Notes: generated from the letters alone by a model not told the origin. DNA of 64,000 nt from Lachnospiraceae bacterium Marseille-Q4251 (GCA_018223435.1 JAGTTO010000001.1:3782001-3846000); one strand, 5' to 3'. Counted from the first letter of the stretch, positions 26,957 to 35,007 are shown. Translations and numbers: made by a program.

Positions 26957-27895
26957 ATGGCTATTACAGCAGCAATGGTAAAAGAACTGAGAGAAATGAC
27001 CGGCGCAGGCATGATGGACTGCAAAAAGGCTCTGACTGAGACCGACGGCGATATGGACAAAGCCGTTGAGTTCCTGAGAGAGAAAGGTCTTGCAAAGGCT
27101 CAGAAGAAAGCCAACAGAATCGCAGCTGAGGGTATCGTAGTTGACGTTGTAGCTGAGGACGGCAAGAGTGCAGTAGCCGTAGAGGTTAACTCTGAGACCG
27201 ACTTCGTTGCAAAGAACGAGAAATTCCGTAACTATGTAAAGACTGTTGCAGATCAGGCTCTGACCACCGAGGCAGCCGACATCGACGCTTTCCTGGCTGA
27301 GAAATGGCACCTGGATGAGAGTAAGACTGTAGCTGAGGAGCTGGCAGCTCAGATCGCTGTTATCGGCGAGAACCTGAAGATCCGTCGTTTCCAGCAGGTG
27401 AAAGAGGAGAACGGTTTCGTTGCTTCCTACATTCACGCTGGCGGAAAGATCGGTGTTCTGGTTGACGTTGTTACCGACGTGGTAAATGACGAAGTTAAAG
27501 AGATGGCTAAGAACGTAGCTATGCAGGTAGCTGCTCTGAAACCGCTCTACACCAGCAGAGACGAGATCTCCGCAGACTATATCGCACATGAGAAAGAGAT
27601 CCTTCTTGCTCAGATCAAAAACGATCCGAAAGAGTCTGCTAAACCGGAGAAGGTTATCGAGGGCATGATCAACGGCCGTGTAAACAAAGAGCTGAAAGAG
27701 ATCTGCCTGCTTGACCAGGTTTATGTAAAAGCTGAGGACGGAAAACAGTCCGTAAAAGCATATGTTGACTCTGTAGCAAAAGCTGCAGGCGCTAATATCA
27801 CCATCAAGGGCTTCGTTCGTTTCGAGACTGGTGAAGGCCTTGAGAAGAAGAACGAGGACTTCGCAGCAGAAGTTGCAAAACAGATGAACGCTTAA
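26957..27895 (+). CDS. tsf: Elongation factor Ts
   Basis: Guanine nucleotide exchange factor for EF-Tu, 312 residues. The N-terminal UBA-like domain carries LREMTGAGMMDCKKAL, and EVNSETDFVAKNEKF forms the EF-Tu-contacting core. The coiled-coil and C-terminal dimerisation domain are present. It is co-transcribed with rpsB and closed by a long terminator at 27926. Confidence 0.97.
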   Translation: MAITAAMVKELREMTGAGMMDCKKALTETDGDMDKAVEFLREKGLAKAQKKANRIAAEGIVVDVVAEDGKSAVAVEVNSETDFVAKNEKFRNYVKTVADQALTTEAADIDAFLAEKWHLDESKTVAEELAAQIAVIGENLKIRRFQQVKEENGFVASYIHAGGKIGVLVDVVTDVVNDEVKEMAKNVAMQVAALKPLYTSRDEISADYIAHEKEILLAQIKNDPKESAKPEKVIEGMINGRVNKELKEICLLDQVYVKAEDGKQSVKAYVDSVAKAAGANITIKGFVRFETGEGLEKKNEDFAAEVAKQMNA

Positions 27896-27925
27896 TTGGC
27901 ACTGAACTGAAAAGTTGAATCAGGG

Positions 27926-27990
27926 AAGACTCCGGGAGTCTTGTGAACACTCTGTTCTGGAGTGTACATGGGATTCCAGGGGTCTTTTTT
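27926..27990 (+). terminator. Long terminator between tsf and leuD
   Basis: One long hairpin of about 26 pairs. AAGACTCC (27926-27933) pairs with GGGGTCTT (27979-27986), then GGAGTCT with GGATTCC, and ACACTC with GAGTGT around a TGTTCTG loop. Six T end it. Only 23 bases separate the T-run from the leuD start, and no promoter fits in between, so it may act as an attenuator for the genes downstream. Confidence 0.8.
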
Positions 27991-28013
27991 CAAAAGAAAG
28001 AGGACACTGTCTT

Positions 28014-28499
28014 ATGGAAAAAGGAACGATCTTCAAATTTCATAACGATCTGGATACGGACCAGATCATCGCATCCCAGTACCTTTTGCTTCCAAATCTG
28101 GAGGAGATGAAGAGCCATACATTTGAGTCTCTGGATCCGGATTTCTCCAAAAAGGTAAAACCGGGCGATTTTGTCATCGGCGGTGAGAATTTCGGCTGCG
28201 GCTCCTCAAGAGAGCAGGCCCCCGGCGTCTTGAAGGCTCTGGGCGTACAGGCTGTCATTGCCAAATCCTTTGCCCGGATCTTTTTCCGGAATGCCATCAA
28301 CATCGGACTTCCGGCCATCGTCTGCAAGGATCTTCCCGACGAGGTGAAGACCGGTGATACCATGGTTCTTCATATGTCTGAGGGAACTGCTGAGGCCAAT
28401 GGAAAAACGTATTCCTGCACGAAGCTGCCGGAGTACATGCAGAACATACTGAATCAGGGCGGCCTGATCGCTTCTCTGAATCGGGAGGAGGAAGAATAA
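28014..28499 (+). CDS. leuD: Isopropylmalate isomerase-type small subunit, copy 1
   Basis: 161-residue swivelling small subunit of a hydro-lyase of the aconitase superfamily. DLDTDQIIASQYL at the N-terminus and NFGCGSSREQAP in the middle are the family signatures, followed by IAKSFARIFFRNAINIGLP. After the YL pair, the substrate-recognition loop reads LLPN, unlike the archaeal isopropylmalate (VY) or homoaconitate (RT) loops as I remember them, so the substrate is uncertain. It is the first of two small/large pairs. The ATG at 28014 follows AGAGGA; its stop overlaps the large-subunit ATG. Confidence 0.85.
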   Translation: MEKGTIFKFHNDLDTDQIIASQYLLLPNLEEMKSHTFESLDPDFSKKVKPGDFVIGGENFGCGSSREQAPGVLKALGVQAVIAKSFARIFFRNAINIGLPAIVCKDLPDEVKTGDTMVLHMSEGTAEANGKTYSCTKLPEYMQNILNQGGLIASLNREEEE

Positions 28500-29749
28500 T
28501 GGGAATGACCATCGCTGAAAAAATCATCGCGGCAGCCGCCGGCGTGGACTCTGTGAAACCGGGAGATATCCATACCGTAGAGCTGGACCGTCTTATGAGC
28601 AATGACGGAACCACCCATCTGACGGTGGATATGTACCGGAATAAATTAAAACATCCACATATCAAGGACACAAAGAAGCTCGTGTTTATTGTGGACCACA
28701 ACGTTCCCTCCGATAATCCGAAAACCGCTGCTTCCCAGAAGAAAATGCGGGACTTTGCCAAAGAGAATCATATTGATTTCTGGGAGGGCAAAGGCGTATG
28801 TCATCAGGTGATGATGGAGAATTATGTCCGTCCCGGCGAGCTGATCTTCGGTGCAGACAGCCATACCTGCTCTTACGGAGCCCTGGGTGCTTTCGGTACG
28901 GGCGTGGGCTGCACGGATTTCCTCTACGGCATGGTGACTGGTACCTCCTGGGTGCTGGTTCCGGAGACCGTAAAATTCAACCTCATCGGTAAACTGCCGG
29001 AGGGTGTCTATGCCAGAGACCTGATCCTGACTATCATCGGTGAGATCGGAGCCAACGGCTGCAACTATCAGGTTATGGAGTTCACCGGAGAAGGTGCCAA
29101 GACCTTAAGCATCAGCGACCGGATGGTGCTCTGCAATATGGCTGTGGAGGCGGGAGCCAAGACCGGTATCTTTGAGGCCGATGAAAAGGCTCTGGAGTAT
29201 TTAAAAGAGCACGGAAGAGAGCCGAAGGCCATTTATAAGAGCGATCCCGACGCCGTTTACGCAGGAGAGTACACCTTCGACCTCTCCAAGATCCGTCCCG
29301 TAGCAGCAAAACCGGATTTCGTGGACAATGTGGTTCCCGCTGAGGAAGTGGCAGGCATCCCCATTGACGAGGCCTTCTTAGGCTCCTGCAACAACGGCCG
29401 GATCGAGGATCTCCGTGTTGGCGCTGAGATCATCAGGGGTAAAAAAGTGGCTGACAAGGTGCGTTTCCTCGTGGTTCCCGCCAGTCTTACGGTTTACCGT
29501 CAGGCATTAAAAGAGGGACTGATCGATATCTTCATGGAGGCCGGAGCCATCGTCATGAACCCCAACTGCAGCGTCTGCTGGGGAAGCTGTCAGGGTGTCA
29601 TCGGTGAAAATGAAGTGCTGATCAGCACCGGAACCAGAAACTTCAAGGGACGTGCGGGCCATCCGAGCTCCAAGGTTTACTTAGGCTCCGCCGCAACAGT
29701 GACCGCTTCCGCCATCGCCGGAAAGATCGCCCTGGCAAGTGAGATCTGA
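28499..29749 (+). CDS. leuC: Isopropylmalate isomerase-type large subunit, copy 1
   Basis: 416-residue [4Fe-4S] subunit that dehydrates and rehydrates a branched hydroxy-diacid. The three cluster cysteines are in place: C297 (GSCNNGR) and C357/C360 (NPNCSVCWGSC). The first motif has Asn where GSCTNGR is usual, and the second is unusual in WGSCQG. ADSHTCSYGALGAFGTGVG is typical. The deviations from copy 2 suggest a different substrate. It overlaps leuD copy 1 by one base and is followed 17 bases later by the second small subunit. Confidence 0.85.
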   Translation: MGMTIAEKIIAAAAGVDSVKPGDIHTVELDRLMSNDGTTHLTVDMYRNKLKHPHIKDTKKLVFIVDHNVPSDNPKTAASQKKMRDFAKENHIDFWEGKGVCHQVMMENYVRPGELIFGADSHTCSYGALGAFGTGVGCTDFLYGMVTGTSWVLVPETVKFNLIGKLPEGVYARDLILTIIGEIGANGCNYQVMEFTGEGAKTLSISDRMVLCNMAVEAGAKTGIFEADEKALEYLKEHGREPKAIYKSDPDAVYAGEYTFDLSKIRPVAAKPDFVDNVVPAEEVAGIPIDEAFLGSCNNGRIEDLRVGAEIIRGKKVADKVRFLVVPASLTVYRQALKEGLIDIFMEAGAIVMNPNCSVCWGSCQGVIGENEVLISTGTRNFKGRAGHPSSKVYLGSAATVTASAIAGKIALASEI

Positions 29750-29766
29750 GGAAGGAGAACATAACT

Positions 29767-30261
29767 ATGGAGACATCATTTACAGGACGGGTCTGGGTCC
29801 TGGGGGACGATATCGATACGGATATCATCATCCCCACAGAGTACCTGGCACTCAAGACCATTGATGATATGAAACAGTACGGCTTCAGCCCCCTTCGGCC
29901 GGAGCTGGCCGGAGAGATCCGGAAAGGCGATATCATCGTTGCCGGAAAGAATTTCGGCTGCGGTTCCTCCAGAGAGCAGGCGCCGGAGATCATCAAAGCA
30001 CTGGGAATCCAGTGTGTCATCGCCAAATCCTTCGCGCGGATCTTTTTCCGCAATTCCATCAACAACGGCCTTCTGCTCATCGAGCAGCCGGAGCTTCACG
30101 AGCATGTGAAGGAGGGCGACGAAGTCACCGTTGTCATGAATCAGCATGTGGATCATCAGGGAAAACAGTACCCCATCGCTTCCCTGCCGGAGAATCTCAT
30201 GGATATCCTGAGAGCCGGCGGACTGGTGAAAGCCATGCGGAAGCTGAATGGTCTGGACTGA
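29767..30261 (+). CDS. leuD: Isopropylmalate isomerase-type small subunit, copy 2
   Basis: 164 residues. DDIDTDIIIPTEYL, NFGCGSSREQAPEII and IAKSFARIFFRNSINNGL are the family signatures. The loop after YL reads ALKT. It is clearly homologous to copy 1 but diverged throughout, so this is not a recent duplication. AAGGAG lies ahead of the ATG. It pairs with the large subunit at 30280. Confidence 0.85.
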   Translation: METSFTGRVWVLGDDIDTDIIIPTEYLALKTIDDMKQYGFSPLRPELAGEIRKGDIIVAGKNFGCGSSREQAPEIIKALGIQCVIAKSFARIFFRNSINNGLLLIEQPELHEHVKEGDEVTVVMNQHVDHQGKQYPIASLPENLMDILRAGGLVKAMRKLNGLD

Positions 30262-30279
30262 CCGGGAAGGAGAAAAATT

Positions 30280-31515
30280 ATGGGCGAGACAGTGATTGAA
30301 AAGATCATTCATCATAATACAGGCAAAAAGGTAAAGCCGGGCGATATTGCCACCGTTTCTGTGGACCGGGTCATGATTCATGACATCTTTATCCCTTTTG
30401 TTGCTGAAAAATTTGAGGAGATGGGCTTTCAGAAGCTCTGGGATCCGGACAAGGTGGTGCTGATCTACGACCACCTCGTACCGGCCAGCCAGCTGGATGA
30501 CACGAGACATTTCCATACGGGTGATGCCTTTGCAGAAAAATATGGCATGATCCATGTACACAGAAGCGACGGTATCTGCCATCAGCTGATGACCGAGGCC
30601 GGTTATGTAAAACCCGGCGACGTGGTCTTCGGTACGGACAGCCATACCACGACCTACGGCTGCGTGGGCGCTTTTTCTTCCGGTATCGGTTATACCGAGA
30701 TGGCAAGTATTCTGGGAACCGGAACCATGTGGATCCGTGTGCCGGAGACCATTAAAGTGGTGATTAACGGAAAAATGCCGGAAAATGTCATGTCCAAGGA
30801 TGTGATCTTACGGCTCCTGGGTGATCTGGGAGCAGACGGGGCCACTTACCGGGCACTGGAGTTTACCGGAAGCACTGTGGAGGAGATGTCCGTTTCCAGC
30901 CGTATGACTATGGCAAACATGGCTGTGGAAGCAGGAGCCAAATGTGCGCTTTTCACACCGGATGAGAAGACGGCAGAATATTGTAATGTGACGCTGAATG
31001 ATTATCAGAAGAGTCTGGTGGGAGATGAGGACGCTTCCTACTGCAAAACCGTCGTTTACAAGGCGGAGGACTTTGTGCCTGTCATGGCGTGTCCTTCCCA
31101 GGTGGACAAGATCCGCAATGTCAGCGAGCTTTCCGGCATCCCCATCGACCAGGTGTTTATCGGTTCCTGTACCAATGGCCGTCTGGAGGATCTTCAGGCG
31201 GCTGCCGAGGTCCTGAAGGGCAGGAAGGTTGCAGACTATGTAAAGCTTATTGTGACTCCGGCCAGCCGGAAGATCTACAGACAGGCGATAGAACTTGGTA
31301 TTATGGATGTCCTGGCGGAAGCCGGAGCAATCATCACCCATCCGGGCTGCGGACTCTGCTGTGGAAGAACCGGCGGAATCCTTACAGACGGGGAACGTGT
31401 CGTAGCGACCAATAACCGAAATTTCCTTGGCCGCATGGGAACCTCCAAGGTGGAAATCTATCTGGCATCTCCGAAAACCGCAGCTGCCTGCGCAGTGGCG
31501 GGAAAAATCGTATAA
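30280..31515 (+). CDS. leuC: Isopropylmalate isomerase-type large subunit, copy 2
   Basis: 411 residues. The canonical GSCTNGRLEDL contains C297 and HPGCGLCCGR contains C357 and C360, the three [4Fe-4S] ligands. GTDSHTTTYGCVGAFSSGIGYTE is the substrate/cluster loop of the family. Of the two copies it is closer to ordinary LeuC. No leuA or leuB is nearby, so a role in leucine synthesis cannot be taken for granted; dimethylmalate, citramalate or homoaconitate turnover are alternatives. A strong terminator follows. Confidence 0.85.
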   Translation: MGETVIEKIIHHNTGKKVKPGDIATVSVDRVMIHDIFIPFVAEKFEEMGFQKLWDPDKVVLIYDHLVPASQLDDTRHFHTGDAFAEKYGMIHVHRSDGICHQLMTEAGYVKPGDVVFGTDSHTTTYGCVGAFSSGIGYTEMASILGTGTMWIRVPETIKVVINGKMPENVMSKDVILRLLGDLGADGATYRALEFTGSTVEEMSVSSRMTMANMAVEAGAKCALFTPDEKTAEYCNVTLNDYQKSLVGDEDASYCKTVVYKAEDFVPVMACPSQVDKIRNVSELSGIPIDQVFIGSCTNGRLEDLQAAAEVLKGRKVADYVKLIVTPASRKIYRQAIELGIMDVLAEAGAIITHPGCGLCCGRTGGILTDGERVVATNNRNFLGRMGTSKVEIYLASPKTAAACAVAGKIV

Positions 31516-31530
31516 TTGTCATATCTGAGG

Positions 31531-31570
31531 ATTGCCACATTTGTCATAGACAAATGTGGCAATTTGTTTT
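31531..31570 (+). terminator. Terminator of the D-C-D-C operon
   Basis: ATTGCCACATTTGT (31531-31544) and its exact complement (31550-31563) form a 14-bp stem with a five-base loop, then TTGTTTT. Confidence 0.92.
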
Positions 31571-31763
31571 ATACGGCCGAAGGATAGGGTATAATCGGTT
31601 TATGGGATAGTGTAAACAAAAAGAAAAAAGAAAGAAGAGAGGGTTTTATGATTCTGATAGCCGGTCTTCCAACTATGACAGTATTCCTATGCTGGTAAAA
31701 AATGGTGGCATTTCGTATCTGCTGAAGGTACATAAGAATATTCTACTGTCATATAATGTTCTG
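31571..31763. other. AT-rich junction region without a recognisable gene
   Basis: Base composition changes here to AT-rich DNA. One frame stays open from about 31650 to the TAA at 31816 but has no start with a ribosome site and no family I recognise. It could be the worn end of a former gene at the left edge of the island. Confidence 0.35.
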
Positions 31764-32198
31764 TCAATCAATTTGCATGGATGTTCGCTGATAATAGGTA
31801 TTTATGATGTCCTGTAAAGTAATCGTATTCATTTTTTCTTCGGTAGCCTTTTGAATTTCATTATAGAATTCCTGCAAAGACAACTGAATATTAATGCCAA
31901 CGCCGCAATCAGGGTTGGTATGAGTATCTAAATGAAGCAGCGGTTTCTCGCCTTCCACTGCTTTATAAATATCCAGCAATGTAATCTGGTCTGCTGGTTT
32001 TGAAAGAGAAGGACGGGCATGTCCGGCTACACTGGTCATAAGTCCGGCTTTTTTTAGTTTTAACATAAGCTGGCGCACAAAGCCGGGATTTGTATGGACA
32101 CTTTCTGCAATTGAGGCACTGGAGAGAGATTTTTCCTGGTTGATAGCAATCAGAACCATCACATGAACAGTATCACTTAATTTCGTTGAATATTTCAT
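31764..32198 (-). CDS. Rrf2-family transcriptional regulator (YwnA-like)
   Basis: 144 residues. A winged-helix domain carries SDTVHVMVLIAINQ, SIAESVHTNPGFVRQLMLKLKKAGLM and the wing GHARPSLSKPADQITLLDIYKAVEG, the Rrf2 pattern. Only one cysteine is present (PDCGV), so the three-Cys iron-sulfur site of NsrR/IscR is missing, and it resembles the cluster-free YwnA type. I start it at the ATG at 32198 with AAGGAG nine bases upstream. It is divergent from the YgbA-like frame and the paired dyads at 32283 and 32344, which it may bind. Confidence 0.85.
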   Translation of the reverse strand: MKYSTKLSDTVHVMVLIAINQEKSLSSASIAESVHTNPGFVRQLMLKLKKAGLMTSVAGHARPSLSKPADQITLLDIYKAVEGEKPLLHLDTHTNPDCGVGINIQLSLQEFYNEIQKATEEKMNTITLQDIINTYYQRTSMQID

Positions 32199-32282
32199 GA
32201 TAAGAAACTCCTTGTAGTATGATATAATGATTTTGCTTTCACATTTTTGAGACAAAATATTTCTGGCTTGTTAAAAACATCT

Positions 32283-32321
32283 CAAGTTCTCAACAGTTCT
32301 TTTCAATGTGTTGAGAACTTG
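32283..32321. promoter_or_regulatory. 13-bp perfect inverted repeat, operator candidate A1
   Basis: CAAGTTCTCAACA (32283-32295) and TGTTGAGAACTTG (32309-32321) are exact complements separated by 13 bases. A shorter version, TCTCAACA...TGTTGAGGA, stands at 34018-34046 in the same place relative to the second promoter. Confidence 0.75.
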
Positions 32322-32343
32322 CACATATTTTTTATTTTGATGA

Positions 32344-32371
32344 TTGTAAATAATATAATTACAACTATAAT
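32344..32371 (+). promoter_or_regulatory. Promoter A with overlapping TTGTAA-N9-TTACAA dyad
   Basis: TTGTAA (32344-32349) serves as -35 and, with TTACAA (32359-32364), forms a perfect dyad. TATAAT (32366-32371) follows at a 16-base spacing. A repressor bound to the dyad would block the promoter. The 17 bases ACAACTATAATGAAATT recur exactly in promoter B. Confidence 0.75.
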
Positions 32372-32424
32372 GAAATTTAAAGGAAAAGTCAATACAGGAA
32401 TAAAACTTACGGATGATTGTCTAA

Positions 32425-32733
32425 TATGTTGATCGTAGGCAAGTTAAAAGGAAATTTATACACCAGAATCAAAAAATATATCAGCTTTATTATCGTGAAA
32501 ACAGGAAAGTATCACAGTCTAAAGAAGAATATGAAGCAAATTTATTAAGAGCATACCGACATTTAGACGCATGCAGATTTAAAAATAAGGGATGGTCATG
32601 TCCAACATGCCCGAGTTGCTGTTTTCGTGGAAAAAATTATGAAACCATGACTGAGGTAATGAATTTTGTCCAGGAATGTATAAAAGAGAATCCGGATAAA
32701 GCCAGATTTATGAAACCACCAAAATCCATGTAA
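32425..32733 (+). pseudogene. YgbA-type Cys-rich protein, start codon not found
   Basis: The frame after the TAA at 32422 is open to the TAA at 32731 and encodes about 102 residues. It matches the nitrous oxide-stimulated promoter family (PF11756, E. coli YgbA): KIYQLYYRENRK, then YEANLLRAYRHLDACRF, then CPTCPSCCFRGKNYETMTEVM. The four-Cys pattern is conserved. There is no ATG, GTG or TTG near the expected start. An ATG at 32426 lies in another frame and would need one base lost in the AAAA run near 32447. It is either a frameshifted gene or one with a rare start. In E. coli ygbA belongs to the NO-responsive NsrR regulon. It stands directly behind promoter A. Confidence 0.6.
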
Positions 32734-32782
32734 AAATATTGATTATTATATGATTCGATAAAATATTTACAAAGGAGAATTT

Positions 32783-33409
32783 ATGGAATACAAAAATCAA
32801 ACAGAAAATCGTGCATTTCAGGAAATGCTGCTGGCAGCAGTAAAACGGTTACAAAATCGTTTCGGAGAGGATCTTGCTGCAAAAAGTGGGGCTGTTTTTC
32901 ATAGCCGGCGAAATGTGCTTGAAGTACTGAGTTTTTATGAAACGATTGAAATTCAACTTCCTGAATTCCATATTAACACAGACATAGATGAATGGCATTA
33001 TCTGACATTGCTGCATTATCTGGATATGGCCGATGGCACAGAAGGCTCACAGAAGCTCATTACTTTTGGTAATCTGAAAGACGGATTGATCCGGGGAAGC
33101 AAGTTTGACCGGACTGCAGAGCAGAAACTGGAAAAGCTTTTGCAGGGCAAAGATCCTGAAAAAATTAAAAAAGCATGTAAAAGCCTGGGTGCAGAATTCA
33201 CAGCGACAAAGGCAGATCTGTGTGCTGTTTTTCCAGTTCTGCCAAGATATCCGGTAACTTTAAAGATATGGTTTGCGGATGAAGAATTTCCTGCATCTGG
33301 AAAACTATTTCTTCAAGATCATGCCGATCATTATCTGAGTGTAGAAGATGCAGTAACAGTCGGAGAAATCTTGCTGCAAAAATTATCGGAAGCATTTTCT
33401 TCCCTTTGA
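32783..33409 (+). CDS. DUF3786 family protein
   Basis: 208 residues, function unknown. The C-terminal signature of DUF3786 is clear: FPVLPRYPVTLKIWFADEEFPASGKLFL, then LSVEDAVTVGEILL. No signal peptide or membrane segment is seen, so it is probably cytosolic. The family occurs mainly in strict anaerobes. AAAGGAG lies ahead of the ATG. It is probably transcribed from promoter A together with the YgbA-like frame; its end overlaps the convergent TetR gene by 79 bases. Confidence 0.75.
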   Translation: MEYKNQTENRAFQEMLLAAVKRLQNRFGEDLAAKSGAVFHSRRNVLEVLSFYETIEIQLPEFHINTDIDEWHYLTLLHYLDMADGTEGSQKLITFGNLKDGLIRGSKFDRTAEQKLEKLLQGKDPEKIKKACKSLGAEFTATKADLCAVFPVLPRYPVTLKIWFADEEFPASGKLFLQDHADHYLSVEDAVTVGEILLQKLSEAFSSL

Positions 33410-33978
33410 TCATGAATCAGAAAACTTTCCAGTCCAGCTTTGATAAATTTGTCAATTGTTGTCTGAATCTGTTTCCAGTCATTACAGTGATTGCGGAGCA
33501 TCAGTCTGTTGATGGAAAGGCAGCCATTCATTTGAAAATAAAAAACCGATTCTGCCTGCTCAAAGGTCAGGAGGCTGTGTGACATAAGCCAGGTCACATA
33601 GCCTTCTTTTGTATTTGCTGCTATTTTTTCCAGAAGAATGGGAGCAATCGTGTCATCCAGAAACAGAGATCTATATTTTGTTTCCATTTGAATCTTTTGG
33701 CAGAAGGGATAGGAACAGCTTTTCTGGTTTGGGCAAAATAAATGTTCTACCGTTGTTTTCATATCCTGTACTATATCATTTAAAATATCTTCCAACACGT
33801 CATGGATATCGTAATAATGCAGATAAAAAGTACCTCTGTTTATTTCAGAAATTTTACAGATTTCAGTGACCGTGATTTTTGTGAAATTTTTCTGTTTTAA
33901 TAATTCTAAAAAAGTTTCCTTTATAGTTTGCCTGGTATATCTGGTACGGCAGTCCTGCTTTCTTGTTTTTTCCGACAT
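33331..33978 (-). CDS. TetR/AcrR-family transcriptional regulator
   Basis: 215 residues from the ATG at 33978, chosen because GGAGG lies six bases upstream. An ATG at 33990 has no such site. The N-terminal helix-turn-helix reads TRQTIKETFLELLKQKNF, then ITVTEICKISEINRGTFYLHYYD. The C-terminal domain is of the TetR_C_7 type with NQKSCSYPF and several cysteines, which might sense metal or redox state. It is divergent from the cooC operon and the obvious candidate for binding the dyads at 34018 and 34073. Confidence 0.88.
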   Translation of the reverse strand: MSEKTRKQDCRTRYTRQTIKETFLELLKQKNFTKITVTEICKISEINRGTFYLHYYDIHDVLEDILNDIVQDMKTTVEHLFCPNQKSCSYPFCQKIQMETKYRSLFLDDTIAPILLEKIAANTKEGYVTWLMSHSLLTFEQAESVFYFQMNGCLSINRLMLRNHCNDWKQIQTTIDKFIKAGLESFLIHDQREENASDNFCSKISPTVTASSTLR

Positions 33979-34017
33979 AATAGCCTCCATTGAATGTATG
34001 CTTTACAATGTATCATT

Positions 34018-34046
34018 TCTCAACAGTTTTTGGGATGTGTTGAGGA
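34018..34046. promoter_or_regulatory. Inverted repeat, operator candidate B1
   Basis: TCTCAACA (34018-34025) and TGTTGAGGA (34038-34046) form a dyad with a 12-base gap, matching A1 at 32283. It lies between the TetR gene and the cooC promoter. Confidence 0.7.
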
Positions 34047-34072
34047 ACAGAACAGATTTCATAGATTGATTA

Positions 34073-34100
34073 TTGTAATTTATATAGTGACAACTATAAT
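34073..34100 (+). promoter_or_regulatory. Promoter B of the cooC operon with overlapping dyad
   Basis: TTGTAA (34073-34078), 16-base spacer, TATAAT (34095-34100). TTGTAA-N9-TGACAA repeats the dyad of promoter A with one change. Downstream bases are also shared, including the GTCAA near 34117. Confidence 0.75.
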
Positions 34101-34151
34101 GAAATTGAAAGAAAAAGTCAACAGATTGTTCAGAATTTTAGGAGGAAAAAC

Positions 34152-34922
34152 ATGGGACATGTAATTGCTGTATCAGGAAAAGGCGGTGTAGGGAAAACAA
34201 CCCTTTGTGGATTGTTGATTCAGTATTTATGTGAGAATAGAAAACATCCGGTTTTAGCTGTAGATGCAGATGCAAATGCGAATTTGAATGAAGTGCTCGG
34301 CGTTGAACCGGAGATTACACTCGGAGAACTGAGAGAAGAGATTGAACGTGCAGGAGTTGATCCACGATATCAGATTCCAGTAGGAATGACAAAACAGGCT
34401 TATCTGGAAATGCGTCTTTTCGATGCAATTGCAGAAGAAGACGATTATGATTTGATGGTAATGGGGCGAACCCAGGGACAGGGCTGCTATTGTTTTGTGA
34501 ATGGTCTTGTGCAGACCCAGATTCAGAAACTGCAAAGCCATTATTCATATATTGTGGTTGATAACGAAGCAGGTATGGAACATATCAGCAGAGGAATCCT
34601 GCCAATGATGGAAGTTGCGATTCTTGTAAGTGACTGTTCCAGAAGAGGTGTTCAGGCAGCCGGACGTATTGCAAAGCTGATGAAGGAGTTAAACTTTAAA
34701 CCACAGAAAACCGGATTAATCGTGAATCGTGTTCCAGATGGAAAACTGGATGCCGGAACTCTGGAAGAAATCCGAAATCAGGGACTGGAACTGTTAGGGG
34801 TTGTACCACATGATGACCAGGTATATCAGTATGACTGTGATGGAAAGCCGATCATACGGCTTCCGAAAGATTCTCCTGTAAGAAGTGCACTGGGAGAAAT
34901 TGTAAAGAAGTTAGGATTGTGA
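34152..34922 (+). CDS. cooC: CooC-type nickel-insertion ATPase
   Basis: 256-residue MinD/SIMIBI-class ATPase. The deviant Walker A GKGGVGKTT (9-17) and the DADANANLNEVLG switch mark the ArsA/MinD/CooC group. The GQGCYC motif gives C112 and C114, the CxC pair at which CooC dimers bind nickel in the carbon monoxide dehydrogenase system. DNEAGMEHISRG and VSDCSRRGVQAAGRI are also CooC-like. AGGAGG precedes the ATG. First gene of the operon. No dehydrogenase is encoded in the window, so the client is unknown. Confidence 0.88.
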   Translation: MGHVIAVSGKGGVGKTTLCGLLIQYLCENRKHPVLAVDADANANLNEVLGVEPEITLGELREEIERAGVDPRYQIPVGMTKQAYLEMRLFDAIAEEDDYDLMVMGRTQGQGCYCFVNGLVQTQIQKLQSHYSYIVVDNEAGMEHISRGILPMMEVAILVSDCSRRGVQAAGRIAKLMKELNFKPQKTGLIVNRVPDGKLDAGTLEEIRNQGLELLGVVPHDDQVYQYDCDGKPIIRLPKDSPVRSALGEIVKKLGL

Positions 34923-35007
34923 GTTGGAGGATTGAAAGTATGAAGATTGAGTAAACAGAAATATTATCTGATTTGGTATAACCAATTGCAAAGAAAGGAA
35001 AATCTTC

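Noticed and set aside
27915..28013. Leucine leader peptide upstream of leuD
   Set aside because: The open frame reading through the terminator has no run of leucine or other branched-chain codons and no proper start.
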